Source: Cristatella mucedo
Lineage: Eukaryota; Bryozoa; Phylactolaemata; Cristatellidae
Direction: 5' to 3'
Assembly: GCA_009760855.2 (NCBI GenBank)
Contig: WPIO01000059.1
Span: 1,920,001 to 1,984,000 of the forward strand
Length of the DNA: 64,000 bases
A model generated the notes under the pieces. It made no database searches. It was not told the DNA's origin and was given only the letters and a program-made list of their open reading frames with translations. The position numbers were made by a program, and so were the translations under genes. Shown here piece by piece: positions 45,226 to 58,278 of the stretch (its first letter is position 1; the number at the start of each line of letters is the position of its first letter).

Positions 45226-46858
45226 GATCTTGGGTTCAGTAAGTTATGACAATAGTCGAATGTTAGGCAGAGATATTTAAAAAAAAACTTTTACTTTAGT
45301 AAAACCTTTTAATTTTTAGGTATGTTGGTTCCATTTTACTTTCACCTAAGAAATATTTTGAATAGCTAATTTTTGCAAAGCGTTGCTTTAATTTATGAGT
45401 CGTCGAAACCTCGAATTGCATTCCGAAGCAACGATCTTTTAAAAGGTATCCTTAATAATCAATCGGCTGTCGTATTTTCTCAGTTGAAATCTTCACTTCG
45501 GATTTAGGGTATGGATTCTCTTTGAAACCGGCCATTATCGGAGACTGCTTTGATCCCTGCGAGTAGCGGTGTTGTAAGAATAAGTCAATAGGTGGGATTT
45601 TAAGGCTTAGGGCTTCAGCTGTATTGGTCTTGCATCTGTTGGCACAGATGCATAGTTGCCAACCCTCTGCTTTTCCAAGTGTCGGGTCGTGGGGACCGCG
45701 ACATCATCCCGATTATGAACACGGCGAGGCATTTCGTGAGTAAATTTGCAACAGTCTTTCATGTGTGCTGAAATCGAGACCTTTGATTAAGGATGCTCCT
45801 TTAGAAATGACTGATGGATCATAGACAGTCATTCCTTCGCCGACCGTTGATGGTACTTTTCTAGAGTCTCAATAGATGCAACCGCAGAAATGTTTGCTTG
45901 TTCACTGCAAAAGTAAAAAGGAATGAAAAAGTAAGATGGCTTAGGTCAATTTGGAGATCTGGCCACGAACCTTAAGTTTTTTTGGAGTTTCAGATGGGGA
46001 CTCGTTTTATTACATCACTTGACATTACAGCCGCTTCAGGCGAATTGCGTCTGCTACGCCCTGTGAGCATGAGCAGGGCGTCCAATGCTCCTACGATTGA
46101 ATGCATCGAGGTGTCAAGGTCACGATGCATTTCTTGAGCGTCAATAAAAGTGGGTTGTATCCTAACACAAAATTGCAGAATCGTTTTGGTTTTTAATTAG
46201 GCTGTCTAGAATTAGGCAACGAGAATGTTGCTAGCTACTGCGTCTCGTGCTGTCGTACCCTCATCATGCTTGCACTAATACTATACTATTGCTATTACAT
46301 CGCTATCAATAATGTAACTAATAATGATAATAATTTGCTAGTTACTTACAAAGGCCATGTTAAGCGTTATTCACTTTCCATTTACTCGGTCTGTTAGGCA
46401 CGAACCAAAATCCTACAGATTTTCTCTGTTCGTATCTACGTATTCGTACTCACGGATGCATTTACATCACTATGCACTATTACTATACTATTGCTATAGC
46501 TAGTTATATACTAATCGCTACGTCAAGTGCTAATCACTTTCAATTGGCTATTTGCTTCTCATTTTCTCGGTGTGTTGAGCACCAGCCGCTATTCCGCCTA
46601 TTGTCTGTACATAATTTCGTAAGCAGATAGCTAGCAGGTACTGTTGATGCATGCAAGCAGCAAGTTTGATGTTATGAGCAAGCGAAATCCCACGACGAAG
46701 AGCATCTTGTAAAATGATTCCACTCCACTTAGTAAAATTAAGTAGGTCTGCCATTGCATTTTCCTTTTCCATTTTTTGATATTAAAGTCTGCCTCTTTGC
46801 ATAACCTCTGGATCTGCTCTGATAGCTTTATTTTTGTGGTACCTTCTTTAGGTTAGCC

Positions 46859-47890
46859 ATGGCCCACGAAGGAGTCGTTACCCGAGTTGTCACATGTAAG
46901 GATAATTCTGTACGTGGTAATGCTGCAGGTAAGCTCACATTTTCTTAAAACACATTACGTTGAGCCGTGATGGCACACTAGGTAAGGCGGTTACTTTCAC
47001 GACCTCGGTCCCGAGGTCGTGGGTTCGATTCCTCCTGCGGGCGATCCTTTATTGCTGCTGCAATAGGTGGTGATAGCCGTAAAGACTCTTCTGTCGCTAT
47101 ACAAAAAGCTGTTTAATCAGCTAGGACAATTTCTTTTACTTATTACCATGTAACCACTTATTGTTGCTGAGTCACCTGTTTGCATGCTGCACGATTCTAA
47201 ATAATGCTGTCAAGGTTGTTGATGTATATGCCTACCATGAGTGACACAAAGCTGTAATTCGTTAGTGACCTCTTCACTGAATTTACAGCATTCAAACTCT
47301 TACTGAGTCTACCGTCTCTTCCACTCTTTTTGCTGTTGCGTTGTTGCGTCGTAAGATCACGTCCTCTGACTCATGGAAAAGCGGGGGCTGCAGCTTAGCT
47401 GCCGGTTTTGGGGCAGTGATTGAGTTCAGCTGAGCAGAGCTTTCAGCTTCACCGTTTTCATGGCTTGTTCCCCACCGTTGGTTGAATGCTTTTCACTGGC
47501 AACCACCAGGGTTAACCTCTGTATTGGCGCAGTTTTCACTCACTGAGTAATAAATCGTTGCCGTATTTCAGATGGTCTGTTCAAATGCATCACATTATTG
47601 CTACTAATTCCGCTACCCTAATCTCTCGATTTCAGGTGATATTACACAGCCAATCGTCTCTACAAAGCTCCTGTGCGCTAGTACGTCTCTCAATCGTCTC
47701 TTGGTCAAAGCCCGAAAAGTAGGCGATGGCAAATTCATTATTTACCACGCAGAAAAGGCTTGTAGCTAGTACTGTTTGTTGGTGAGCCCATTTGTTGATG
47801 GATATATACACAGTCAGGTTTTGTGTATTTACACCCTCATCTTTAGGGAGAGCAAGACAGAGTGAAAGAGAGCGTGAGAGAGAGAGAACT

Positions 47891-47972
<82 letters not shown>

Positions 47973-50900
47973 CAACCCCCGTGACCAAAAGATTTTTTTA
48001 ATTTACTAAAACGAAAAAGCATAATAAAAAGTGATCGGATATCAATATGTAAACAATAGTGATTCTGGTAATTTCTCTAAGATCGGCATTAGCACTAATG
48101 CCATATTAATCGCTATGCTACTAGTGATCCAACATGTTAGTAGAAGCTTAAAATCGAAGGATACGAAAGTGCTTGAGCACTTTGTCTATCAGCATACGAA
48201 CTAAGAAGTTGAATATGCTACTTGTTTGGTTTTGCTAGTAAATTTGTGTGCTGTCCATTTTCTGCATCTCCAGCCCCGGAGTAATTTGCAGCAACACATC
48301 CGTAAAACATTACTCGTGCATTTAATCTAATGGCAACTGTAAGAAGAGATGAACGGCAGTTGGAGCTGCGTTAAGTAGCTGTCGATGCCCGATGGTTCAG
48401 AATGCTGCCAGTTTCAGTTATCAGTGCCTTAGTTACCAGAGGCTACTAGGTAGTAATGCTATGCTATAAATGTATTTTGACGTGCTCAGCCGTTGTGGTG
48501 GAAGTGAATCACTTTTAGAAGCTAGCTGCCTGTCCTGATGACTTTAACTGAAGGCTCGTATGAAGATTTTTCTTATCGCTCGTGTTTGACTTTCTTCTAC
48601 AATAGTAGCCGGCAGAGGGGCTTGCGATTGAGGCAACGAGGTATAGCAAAGAGATATATCGTATCATATCGTGTCCCGTGGCTGTCTATATCTCTCCTGT
48701 CAAAAGAAACAAGTATAGCGAGCAACTTAAGCAGAGAGTAAAAAACTGAAATACATGCAAGCTGATTCAATAGCCTATTTTGTATAGAGACAAAAGAGCA
48801 TTTATAATAATAATAAAAATGCACTTGATAAAGCGCCCTCAGAGAACTCAATCTCTCCTCGGGCGCCCCACATTTGCTGCAAAGGGAAATGCAATCGAAT
48901 GGTGAGTAATATCATGTTTGATAAGCAACATGAATAACATGGTTAGGGGTTATGGCTATAGCCACCGCTTGCTACGGCGATAAAGATTCGACCACCACGG
49001 AATTTGAACCCACGACCTCTAGAACAAGGTCGGGAAAAGCAATAGCCTTACCTAGTGTGCCATCAAGGCTCCCTAAAATGAGTTTCGTAATACTATTTTT
49101 GTGTTTGAATGGAAAATTGTAAATGTATTTATGATGCTCAACTGTTTGATAAATTGCTATTGCTCTACGAGTAGTAGCCTCAAGGCTGCAACTTTTATAA
49201 GCCTCAAGGGCCTAAAGGTTTGAGCTTCTGTGAGTGCTTGCATGCTATGGCCGAATGAAGCCCTACTGCTTCAATCGAGCTGTAGTGCTTAAATGGAGGT
49301 GTAGTACAGCATCGTGTAACTGAAGCTCGCTAATGGGGAAATATAACTGCTCTTTGACGCTGCTGAAGCCATCTGCCGGGCTGTAGCACATCCAGTAAGC
49401 GTCCGAATGCATGTGTGGCTTGCAATGCTTACGTGGACCCGATACAGTAAGTTGGAAAATGCAGACCAAGTAAAAATGGCATGGCTATCAAGGTGAGAGC
49501 ATAATACATTCAAAAGGGTCACAGGAAGTCGCTATAGTTGTGTATTTAGAGAGCAGTCACTTTAAAGATAAATCACATTACGAAAAGTCCCGAAATGCGG
49601 CCATGCATTGGCTATGTTGATTACTAAGGACTAGGCAAATTAGAAAAGCTATCCCATTCACCTTGCTTAGCTGTTGTGACTTAAATCAGCACTAAGAGGT
49701 TGGTGCAGACATATTTTTCAAAGCCTAAATGCAAGACCATAAATCTTGCAATAGTGTAGTAAAGCAAAGAAAAGTCGCATCGCATATTATTATATAAGCA
49801 AGATTTGGGATAACCTAGTAAATTGATATGCCAAATGGAGTACCGTAATGCATACATAACATGGATTAAAAAATGAGACTAATAAAAGTATAAATAAATG
49901 AAGCACATGTATGCAAAATAACCATCATTTAAACAATTTGCCTAATGTAGGTAAAATTTTATACAGCAAATGGTATGCTAACACAATGTAAAATAATTAT
50001 AATATTTCAAAAAATTCAAATCACTTCTAATTAGTTGTTTTCATCAGTCGCGTTTTTACAATCAGTAGTAGCAATGTGTCAATGTTTGTTTCACTTTGTG
50101 ACAGCTGCTGTGCCGCAGGTTAAGATCTCAGTAGTACAGTCGTGCAACGAAAAGGAGCACAACATTTTAATGCATAAAAAAAGTAAAAGTCAATCTTGCA
50201 AAAGGGCCTGCAAACGTTGCAATGCAAGAGTCGTTCGTCTCATGCCGCTCTTTGCCGCATATTGACTCAACGCAGCATCTTTATTATGACAGGCGAGCAG
50301 CCAGGGCTGCACTTCGGCCCTGCCTCCAGCAGCTTCAAGCTGCACGCATCGCACTCTGATTTGTCTGTCACCCCAGAAGGGAATCTGCTACTGGTCAGCT
50401 GGCTGTGCGGCCTGAAAGAATATAGCCAGAGCGGCAGTGAGCTGAGCACCTGGAGACCTGTGCGGCTAAGCAAAGAATCGAACGAGCATGTCATTTCAGT
50501 AGTATCTCTTCAGGATGGCCGAGCTGCTGTAGGCTTGGCCTTCTCACGGATCGTTCTGCTGCTTAGACGCAGCCCTGCTGCTGCTGCTCCAGGTGACCAC
50601 GGGACGTGGGTAGAGGACATGTGTCTCAATGTGCAGTCACCTGTCTGCAATCTGTCCTCGTTCGGCGACATTCTCGCTATGACCAGTATGCCTATGTGCC
50701 CTTTGCTGAGCCTATTTGAACTGAATTGTGGACCGCTGAGGCTGCTGCAGCTGAGCACGGGGCAGCTGCTGCTGCACAGCAGAGAGTACGAACATAGCGT
50801 ACACTGCATGGCTCTCACTGCTGCTTCTGTCGTCACTGCGAGCTGGGGCAAGGTGAAGCTGGAAGACGGCAGAGAGCTGAGCGTGGTGGACAGCTGCAGC

Positions 50901-51221
50901 CACCGAGGCGAGAGGCAGTGGAGACATGAGCTGAGCTGCAGGGAGATAGTGCAGGGCCTCTGTGCTGCAGCAGGTCTCGTCTATGTGGCCGCGATTCAGA
51001 TGCAGCTGGACCGGAGCACGAGCTGTGTGCGGGCGCTCAGTGCCGATACTGGGGAGCTGCTACAGCAAGTCCTCTCGTCCAGCAGACTCCCAGGGATGGG
51101 GATACTGTCGACTCAGTGCCTGTCACTGGGTGGAGGACAGAGGGCTGTGCTAGCTGTGCTGAGCTGTGACGAAACAGGCGAGCATTCCGTGCTTGTGTAC
51201 CCTGCTGCAGCTGTGAGCTAA
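46859..51221 (+). CDS. gene B: propeller-like protein, two coding exons, apparently intact (332 aa)
   Basis: Coding exon 1 is 46,859-46,928: the acceptor CTTCTTTAG ends at 46,851, ATG comes 7 nt later, it starts MAHEGVVTRVV and ends GNAA plus one base at the donor GCAG|GTAAGC. Exon 2 is 50,293-51,221: the acceptor TTATTATGACAG restores phase 1, giving Gly then EQPGLHFGPASSSF, and the stop is TAA. Exon 2 motifs shared with A and C are LSVTPEG, GLKEYSQSG, STWRP, SLQDGRAAVGL and LEDGRELSVVDSC. Beta-strand-like repeats suggest a propeller fold, but no known family was recognised. A leader exon at 44.1 kb and a poly(A) signal at 51,313 complete the gene. Gene C supports the same exon borders independently. 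An ATG inside intron 1 at 50,286 opens the same frame, but I prefer the spliced model. Confidence 0.75.
46962..47125 (+). mobile_element. tRNA-derived SINE S1 in gene B intron 1
   Basis: Head GCCGTGATGGCACACTAGGT, with box B GTGGGTTCGATTCC at about 47,022, then a body with GGTGATAGCCGTAAAGACTC. This is the best S1 copy in the window. Confidence 0.7.
47850..47968. repeat. (GA)n microsatellite in gene B intron 1
   Basis: A pure GA tract at 47,899-47,968, preceded by an imperfect GA-rich stretch. Confidence 0.95.
48805..48955 (-). mobile_element. LINE F1 terminal fragment in gene B intron 1
   Basis: AATAATAATAAAAATGCACT, TGATAAAGCGCCCTCAGAGA, TTTGCTGCAAAGGGAAATGC and AATAACATGGTTAGGGGT match F1 tails. 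Confidence 0.8.
48955..49075 (-). mobile_element. SINE S1, directly abutting a LINE F1 tail
   Basis: Antisense TTGATGGCACACTAGGTAAG, then box B GTGGGTTCAAATTCC. The S1 body is partly retained. Confidence 0.6.
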
Positions 51222-51312
51222 GAACTGGAGCCATCTGCTGCTGCTGCTCACGGATACCACTGCATGCTACTTCGACAAAAGCATGTGCCTGTACACGCAC
51301 TTGTTAACCAAC

Positions 51313-51318
51313 AATAAA
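51313..51318 (+). terminator. poly(A) signal of gene B
   Basis: AATAAA 92 nt after the stop codon, in CAACAATAAATAATCGG. Confidence 0.5.
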
Positions 51319-51329
51319 TAATCGGTGAT

Positions 51330-52400
51330 TCGAGAATCCCCTTGGATTCCACGAGCTGCGTTAGGACTATTGTCTGCTTGTCTCTGATGTTAACGAGCAG
51401 CTGTAGTTTGTCAGAGTAGCTGCAGTGGCACAGAGCTGCATGCTCTCGTAGACGTTTTTACGTCCGAACGGAAGCTGCCCCTGCGTCACTCAAAGCCTGA
51501 GAGATAGCAGCTAGGTAGCTATCTGGCCACACTTCTTTTCCAGCCGTTATCGGTTGTGCATTGCCTTCATGAGAAAAAGCTGTCAAGGGTCTGGCATTAC
51601 TAAGTCGAGTTAATCTAAAACTAGAACACGAATTTGTGTAGGCAGAGCGATGCTGAACTGTGCCGGGCGCAGTCCAAAGTGTCGTCTGAAGCTAAGCCGA
51701 GGCGAGAACAGCTAGCAGCCAATCAGCTTGCTGGTAACTCTTTCTCGGTTTTCGGTTGCTTGAGACCTATAAAGATAGCAGTTTCGAATAAGGACAGTAG
51801 TCTTAGGAAAGGCGAAGCTTAATCTAGCGCATAGAAGGTCAAGTAAGTAAGGCGAAACATCGTTGAGCAGAGCTAAGCTAAAGAGGGCCTCGCTAAAATA
51901 AGATAAGGCAGACAGGGCAAAGTAGCAGCGAGTGGGCGAGGCTACGAATGTTTGGGCGTTGCGAAGCTCACACGTGCGTAAAGTGGCAGAGAGCGAAGGG
52001 ATGACGCACAGAGCGAAGCTACAGCTCGGCCGCAGGCAGTTTAGGCAGGCATTTCTAAAGCTAAACCTAACAATCTGACTCTTGTTTTTGGAGTGAGCTA
52101 AGCGAAATCTTGCTAAACCAGACGGCGTTTATGCTGTTAAGACAAAACTAAGGCAGGCCAAGCTGACCCTTTTCAAGAGCAGCGTAGTAACGCTGACCGG
52201 TCAAAGCCTCTGCAGGCGGGTTAAATCTACACCGAGTGAAGCAAGGCCTTTTGGGATGACCGAATGTAAAGCGGGTCGGGTCAGGCAAAGCTTAGAGGAG
52301 TTTCGGTCGGCTGAGCGCTCAGCAGGAGCGACGGCGTGCGAGCTCTCTCGCTCGGCTCGCACGCCGGGAACAAACGAACCAAGCAAACCTCGCCGCAAGA
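51330..52400. other. unassigned stretch 3' of gene B
   Basis: No gene or shared repeat was recognised. 51.8-52.1 kb is rich in GCGAAGCT/GCTAAGC-like words without a clear period. Confidence 0.35.
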
Positions 52401-53600
52401 ATCGGTCTCGTGTGGGGGTCATGTTTGACACACGAGACGGGTCACTTGTGGAGTCACTCAAGCGTTCTTACCCGATCTCTTGCTGGTCTCCATTTATATT
52501 CAATCTGTTGGAAAAGGGATTAAGGCCCATGGAATAGGATATCACTTTATGCTGACGATACTCAGTTGTATTTGTCATTCCAACCATTGGAGTTTGCTGC
52601 AGCAACTGATAAACTGAATACTTGCCTTGCCGACGTTAGATCCTGGATGTCGGCCAACTTCCTGAAACTAAATGACGATAAAACCCTGATTGCTGCTCAC
52701 AGGACACCCTAAGTATGTGGCTGTATTTAAAGGCTTTGCTCTTCTAATAGATGATGCTTGCGTGCGACCATCACCACGTGTGGAAAAATTTAGGTGTCTT
52801 TTTCGACAGCAGCCTAAATTTTAAAAGCTTCATTCTGAAGCCTTCTTATACAGCTTGCCAAGACGTCCAATCCCTACCTAAGATTAGGAGCTGTCTTGCA
52901 TAGTGGCTTTCAAAAAAATTAACTAGCTCCTTAGTTCTGTCTCGGCTTGATTATTTTGATTCCCTTTTGGCTGGGCTACCAAAGAAAGCAACTAGGCAAC
53001 TGCAGCTGACAATGAATATGGCTGCAAGACTAGTCTTCAAGTCCCAGAGGTTTGACCACGTGTATCCTTTGCTAAAAGAGCTAGCATGACTGCCGGTTCA
53101 TCAACGGATACAGAGAAAAGTTCTTACGCTGACCCACAAAGCCGGCCACGGCTTAGTTCCTCCATACCTAGCTGAAGAGTTGCATCATTTTTAGCCTCTT
53201 CGTGCCGTCAGGTCTTGTGTGGAACAATAAATTAGCTGTTCCATTACACCGCTTTAAGACCGTTGGCGACAGAAACTTTTGCTCTGCAGGTCCAAGACTG
53301 TGGAAATCGCTTCCACAATTCTTATGCAATTACAGCTACTCTCCTGCTGCTGACTATGGCTTATACTTTTCAGCGGTCCTGAGCTGCTACTTTCATGCTA
53401 CTCACTACCTCAACTGCTCTCCTGACTCTGCTATGGTTCCACTTTCTCTTTGTTGCGTGAGACGAAGTCTGACCAGCTTTTCTGAACATTATGTTGCCTA
53501 GGGCACGACAATCGCACATCACTGACCTCACTTCGTTTGGTTGTCTCGTGCTCAGTCGCGTCTCTGTCTCCATAAAGTTAAAAATCGGGCTATTGTGATC
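52400..53600 (+). mobile_element. LINE F2 reverse transcriptase end and C-terminus
   Basis: The YADDTQLY box near 52,550 is split by frameshifts, then come LKLNDDKTL, VHQRIQRKVLTLTHKAGHGL, NNKLAVPLHRFKTVGDRNF and SAGPRLWKSLPQFLCNYSY. The nucleotide sequence parallels 30.27-30.70 kb, so both belong to F2. Confidence 0.75.
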
Positions 53601-55145
53601 AGTCTTGTCTATTTAAGTTAAAATTTTGATATTTATGCTAGAATTTTAATTTAACCTCAATTTGTTATAATGTATTAATGAGTAATATATAACTTTTAAT
53701 GTATTACTTGTATCAAAGATCTTTTAATATATTACTTTATGTCATATCCCTTTCTTATTTTATTATTAAATATTAATACGTGCTTATTATATCAAACTCG
53801 AAACACAATTACTTCTTATCTTTTAACAAGTTCATATAAAGTGGATTGCAGATTGGCATATCAAGTTTAAGAACAGTCGGAATCCTGATATTTCCACCAG
53901 CTATAAAATCAAGTGGAGCTTCTTCACAGTTTAATCCAGAAACACCAATTTCAAACTCAAAATAATAACATTCACCTCATCCTAAAACATGTACAGCCAG
54001 TAAACCCTGAGCATTATATTGCTCAGGTATAACAGCTTTAACAATATTCCTACCCCACTGACTCTTTATCTTGACTAAAGTATTTCCAACCATTATACCA
54101 TTTGGAGAGTACCTATAAGCATGGTCTCTATTAGAACCTTCATTATTGCTTTTAAGATTTATACAAAGTTTCACTTCTCAAAGCTTAGCACCAAAAGGTT
54201 AAAGACTTTGCCAAATAGCATTCTGGGAAACTTTAACCCATTGTTATTAGCTACATACTTTTTTTTATTTAAGTATTCCCATTTTCAACATAACCTTCAC
54301 TTTTATCTCCGTATATAATATCATGACCGAGCACTGAATAAACTTCTGATCCACCAACGTTCAAGGTCATATATTTATTTTTCTCCCATTCTTCTGAACC
54401 TTGTACAAGTCAAATTTTTCCATTTATATTCAGATTGAAATTTTAATTATTATCAATATTATCCACGATCGTTTCATACATGTAAAATACGATCCATTGC
54501 CATTAGAAGTCAGTTAAGCTGTGTTATCAAAAATAGTTAAGTAATGTACAATAATTGATGTCGCCGGAACAGCATGAATGGCAACAGGAAGAGCAGTAGC
54601 AGTGGCAGCAGCAGCCGCCTGTGAAATAATCTGATTGAACTCGATGCTTAGATCAAATCTTGCTGTATTCCTTAAAGTTAGGACGCTGTATTGAAGGTCG
54701 ATTACATGAATTAAATGTAAACTTCATTCTGGCTAAGTAACACTTACAGGCTCTGTTATTTCCTTAAGACTAAGATATTGTTTCCTGAATTGGGTGAAGT
54801 CTACATACTCCGTCGAGAATTTTCCATTTCTTTGGATAACTACTTCTAGCTAAAGAAGAATATTGGACATGACCGTTTGCAAGTACAACAACATTCTTAA
54901 TATTCACAGTGATTACACGTAAAAGGATTGCCAATATAGTCATTGTATTTGTTATGATTTTGCCCAGCTACAATTAACCGCCGAGCTTTGTCAAAGTATT
55001 CTGAACTGATATACTATACTGATATAGTATACTTCAATCCTTGATTAGTCAAAGCCATGTTCAGAGCCATATTTTCATAAAATCTGACTCTAGAGTTTAG
55101 TTTAAGTTTCTTTCCTCTTTCACCAGAGATTTCTGCAAAACGGTT
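53600..55145 (-). mobile_element. second AT-rich island, probably from the same kind of element
   Basis: Abruptly AT-rich sequence between an F2 and an F1 LINE. Minus-strand frames include NVGGSEVYSVLGHDIIYGD near 54,300, LIHVIDLQYSVLTLRNTARF near 54,690 and an Ala/Thr-rich segment near 54,610. No family was recognised. Composition and style resemble 15-20 kb, but no direct sequence match between the islands was found by eye. Confidence 0.45.
53809..54174 (-). pseudogene. unrecognised frame with one internal TGA
   Basis: The frame runs 122 codons on the minus strand to TAA at 53,809, with a single TGA at 53,977-53,979. Landmarks are YRYSPNGIMVGNTLVKIKSQ before it and YYFEFEIGVSGLNCEEAPLD after it. 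No ATG begins it, and upstream the frame meets TGA, then TAA. It could be a structural protein of the element, by analogy only. Confidence 0.4.
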
Positions 55146-55154
55146 TTAATAATA

Positions 55155-56272
55155 AAAGTGATAATGCACTTGATAAAGCGCCCTCAGAGAACTCAATCTC
55201 TTTCTAGGCGCTTTAGATTTGCTGCATAGGGAAACTCCGGTTGAATGGTAAGTAATATAATGCTTGATGAACAACATGACTAACGTGGTTAAGGGTGACA
55301 TGCACAGGGTAAGCATGCAAATTTGGTAAGTGGCAGCATGCAGAGTGTCAGCACGCTTAACCACAAGAAGGATGAATCACGGTGATCCACTAAATGCTCT
55401 CCCAAATAGGTGTTTTTAAGTTCTTTTTAAATGCGGCCAAGTCAGGGCATGTTCTGATGCAAGTCGGAAGGGAGTTCCAGGCTTTGCGAGCATACGAACT
55501 AAAGGTACGGTCTCCAAAGGATTTGAGGTTTGTACGAGGTAATGGTAAACTGTTGGATTCCGAAAAGCGGGTGGTACGATGCTTGGCCTGATGGGGGAGT
55601 AGATCTGAGAGATAGGCTGGAGCTAAAGAATGAAGTGACGTACAAGTGAGCGACAAAACCTTGAAGTCAATCCGTTGCTTGACTGGTAGTCAGTGCAGGT
55701 CAGCAAGAAGTGGTGTGATTTGGCAACTGCGACGCTGACGACAGACAAGCCTAGCTTCGGAGTTTTGCGCCAGCTGTAATAGCATGATTGCACATGCCGG
55801 TAGGCCAGCAAGCAGTGAATTACAGAATCAAGAGGGGATGTCACGAATGTATGGAAAAACTTAGACATGGTATCCTTATCTAAACAAGCCCGATTTTAAC
55901 AATGTCATGTAGCTAAAAGTAGGCAGACTTGACTGTGGATCTGATGTGGCCGTCTAACGAGAGGTCACTTTGGAATATGACACCTAGATTTCGAGCTGAT
56001 TCAACAGGAGATATGCTGGCAGAGCCAATTTTGAGCGTCAGCCTCTCCTATTTCTGGATCACACTGGGTTTGCCTATAACTAATATGTTAGTTTTATCAT
56101 CGTTTAGTTTTAGAAATTTTGCGGTCATCCATGTGTGGATGTCATCAATACATGCGGCAAGTGAGTTGAGAGAATTCGAGGTACTCGAAGGCTGGGAGGA
56201 ATCAAAGCAAAGGTACCACTGAGTGTCATCCGCATAGAAGTGAAAGCCTAGATTGTGCTTGGCAATCACATC

Positions 56273-56371
<99 letters not shown>

Positions 56372-56760
56372 AAACCGTGAAAATAACCGGATCTAGCCCA
56401 GAGCCCTGAGGTACCCCATGTTTCAGAGGTACCTCAGATGATCTTTGTCCATTCACGTCAATACTCTGGAGTCTCACACTGAGATCGGACCTGAACCACT
56501 GCAGAGCAGTGCCAGTGATGCCCAGGCGAGATGAGAGGAGCTCTAGAAGAACTTTGTCATCGATAGAATCAAAAGCTGCCGAAAAATCGAGCAAAACAAG
56601 CAGACACTCTACCTATATCTGCATTTCTAAGTAGGTCGTTGTGCACCCTAAGCAATGCTGACTCTGTGGAGTTATTAGCTCTAAAGGCAGACTGGAACTT
56701 ACTAGCATGGATGGAAGTTTCAATATGTGAGTTCAGCTGGTTCATAATGGTTTATCAAGA
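55155..56760 (-). mobile_element. LINE F1 with reverse transcriptase and C-terminus
   Basis: Minus strand: MLDFSAAFDSIDDKVLLELL and KHGVPQGSGLDPVIFTVYT, then a GA/CT tract, then KHNLGFHFYADDTQWYLCF and FLKLNDDKTNILVIGKP. The C-terminal FGDRTFSSYARKAWNSLPTC and the F1 tail end near 55,160. This is the longest RT of F1 here, broken by frameshifts and the microsatellite. Confidence 0.85.
56277..56368. repeat. (GA)n microsatellite inside a LINE RT frame
   Basis: About 92 bp of pure GA, reading (CT)n on the LINE sense strand, placed exactly between VYT and the VIAKHN codons of the RT. Confidence 0.95.
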
Positions 56761-56959
56761 GATTAGGTTTTAATTTATTAATGGAACATACGGGATCATA
56801 GTTTCGTCAGTTGAAGTTTAATAGTGGTGGGTCACTCCTGGACAGCAGCGGACGGTGGGAAACAGGACGGGTGGAAGAACGGCTATGTGGTGTAGTGCTG
56901 CAAGCGTTGACGTAAAATACACGAGTGTTTGTGTACCGGCGCATGTTTCTTGTCAGAGC

Positions 56960-57540
56960 TTCAACTTACAGTTTGCAAGTCGGGGAGTTCTGACCCTGTG
57001 TCTCTGTATGGAAAGAGCTTAGATTGCAGCCAATCGATCAACGGATGGAGTAGAGTTCTCAGGCTGACCGACACATCTCGCCACGGCTTAGCTCGTCACA
57101 TCGAGCGTAATTGCTGCACCTGCTTATGCCTTCACGTGCTTTCAGTTCATGTACAGATTGTAAATTACCTGGTTCGTTCCGCCTCCGAAAGGGTGTTGGC
57201 GACAGTTCAAAAACTGAAATAGCTTAGGCCACATAAGCTTTTGCTCAGCAGAAACTAGACTTTCGAACTTCTACAATCATTACTAATCTTCATCCACTCT
57301 CCTGCTGCAGACTGTGGTGCATCCTTTTCAGCGGTCCTGAGGTGCTATTTCCATGCTACTCACTACCTCAACCGCTCTGATGACTCATCTATGTTTCTAA
57401 CTTTCCTTGGTTGCTTGAACTACGGTCTATTTACTGCAGAATGCATACCGAAAAACTCCGCTCAGGCGTTTAGTGAGCAACTCAAAACTCTCCTGTGTGA
57501 AATCGCCTTCGTAGCTTAATGGAATCACAGATTTAAAATC
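56960..57540 (+). mobile_element. LINE F2 3' end (left part of unit III)
   Basis: Decayed C-terminal domain with SRHGLARHIERNCCTCLCL-type residues, GCTACTCACTACCTCAACCG and a tail parallel to 36.69 and 43.13 kb. Confidence 0.6.
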
Positions 57541-58278
57541 ACAACGTGCTATTGCAATCACACGTAAACCTTTGATTGATCGCATACAGATTTTTTGCTA
57601 GCATAGTCTTAGAACATGAGCCAGAGAAAAGTGAGTTAAGAGGCTCTTACGATTCGGGAAATAGAACGCCTTTTCATTGGTTGAAATAGAAGATACAAGG
57701 ATCCAGCATTAAGAAATAAATATTTATTCCCTGCACAGTCAAACTTAGATCAGACAAAGTTTAAATAAAGGAGGTCTAGTTACCAGGGAAGGCGACAGAT
57801 TACTCTCACCATTCACAAAGTGCTGTTGGCGGAACTCAAAAAGAAAGATTCTAAAGAGTGCTTCGAGGCAGCTGCAATGATTTGAAACTGAAGAAGTATC
57901 GTGAGGCACTGACCATTAATTTCCAATATTTATTTATCTATCCTCACGGAAGAAGAGAATGAATTCGCGAAGTCGTCGATAATGGTTGAGCGGTATAATT
58001 GACTTCAGCCACGCGTCTGTCAAAGCAAACCGGACGAGATTGTCCACAACGGTCAGTCAATTTGTGCGATGTAAATTGAGCAAGAATTCCAAAGGGAATA
58101 CCCCGCGATAATGCACTATGAATTCTACGTGTGTACTCTAATTACGAAGTACGACCCTAGCCATTGAAAGAAAACTATCTCGGTTATGCAATGGCCGCCG
58201 TGGGACTCAGTTACAGAGCAGCCCGATTTATTATCATGTATGAAGGAGATTATCGCACGACTTATCATTTTGGCCTGA

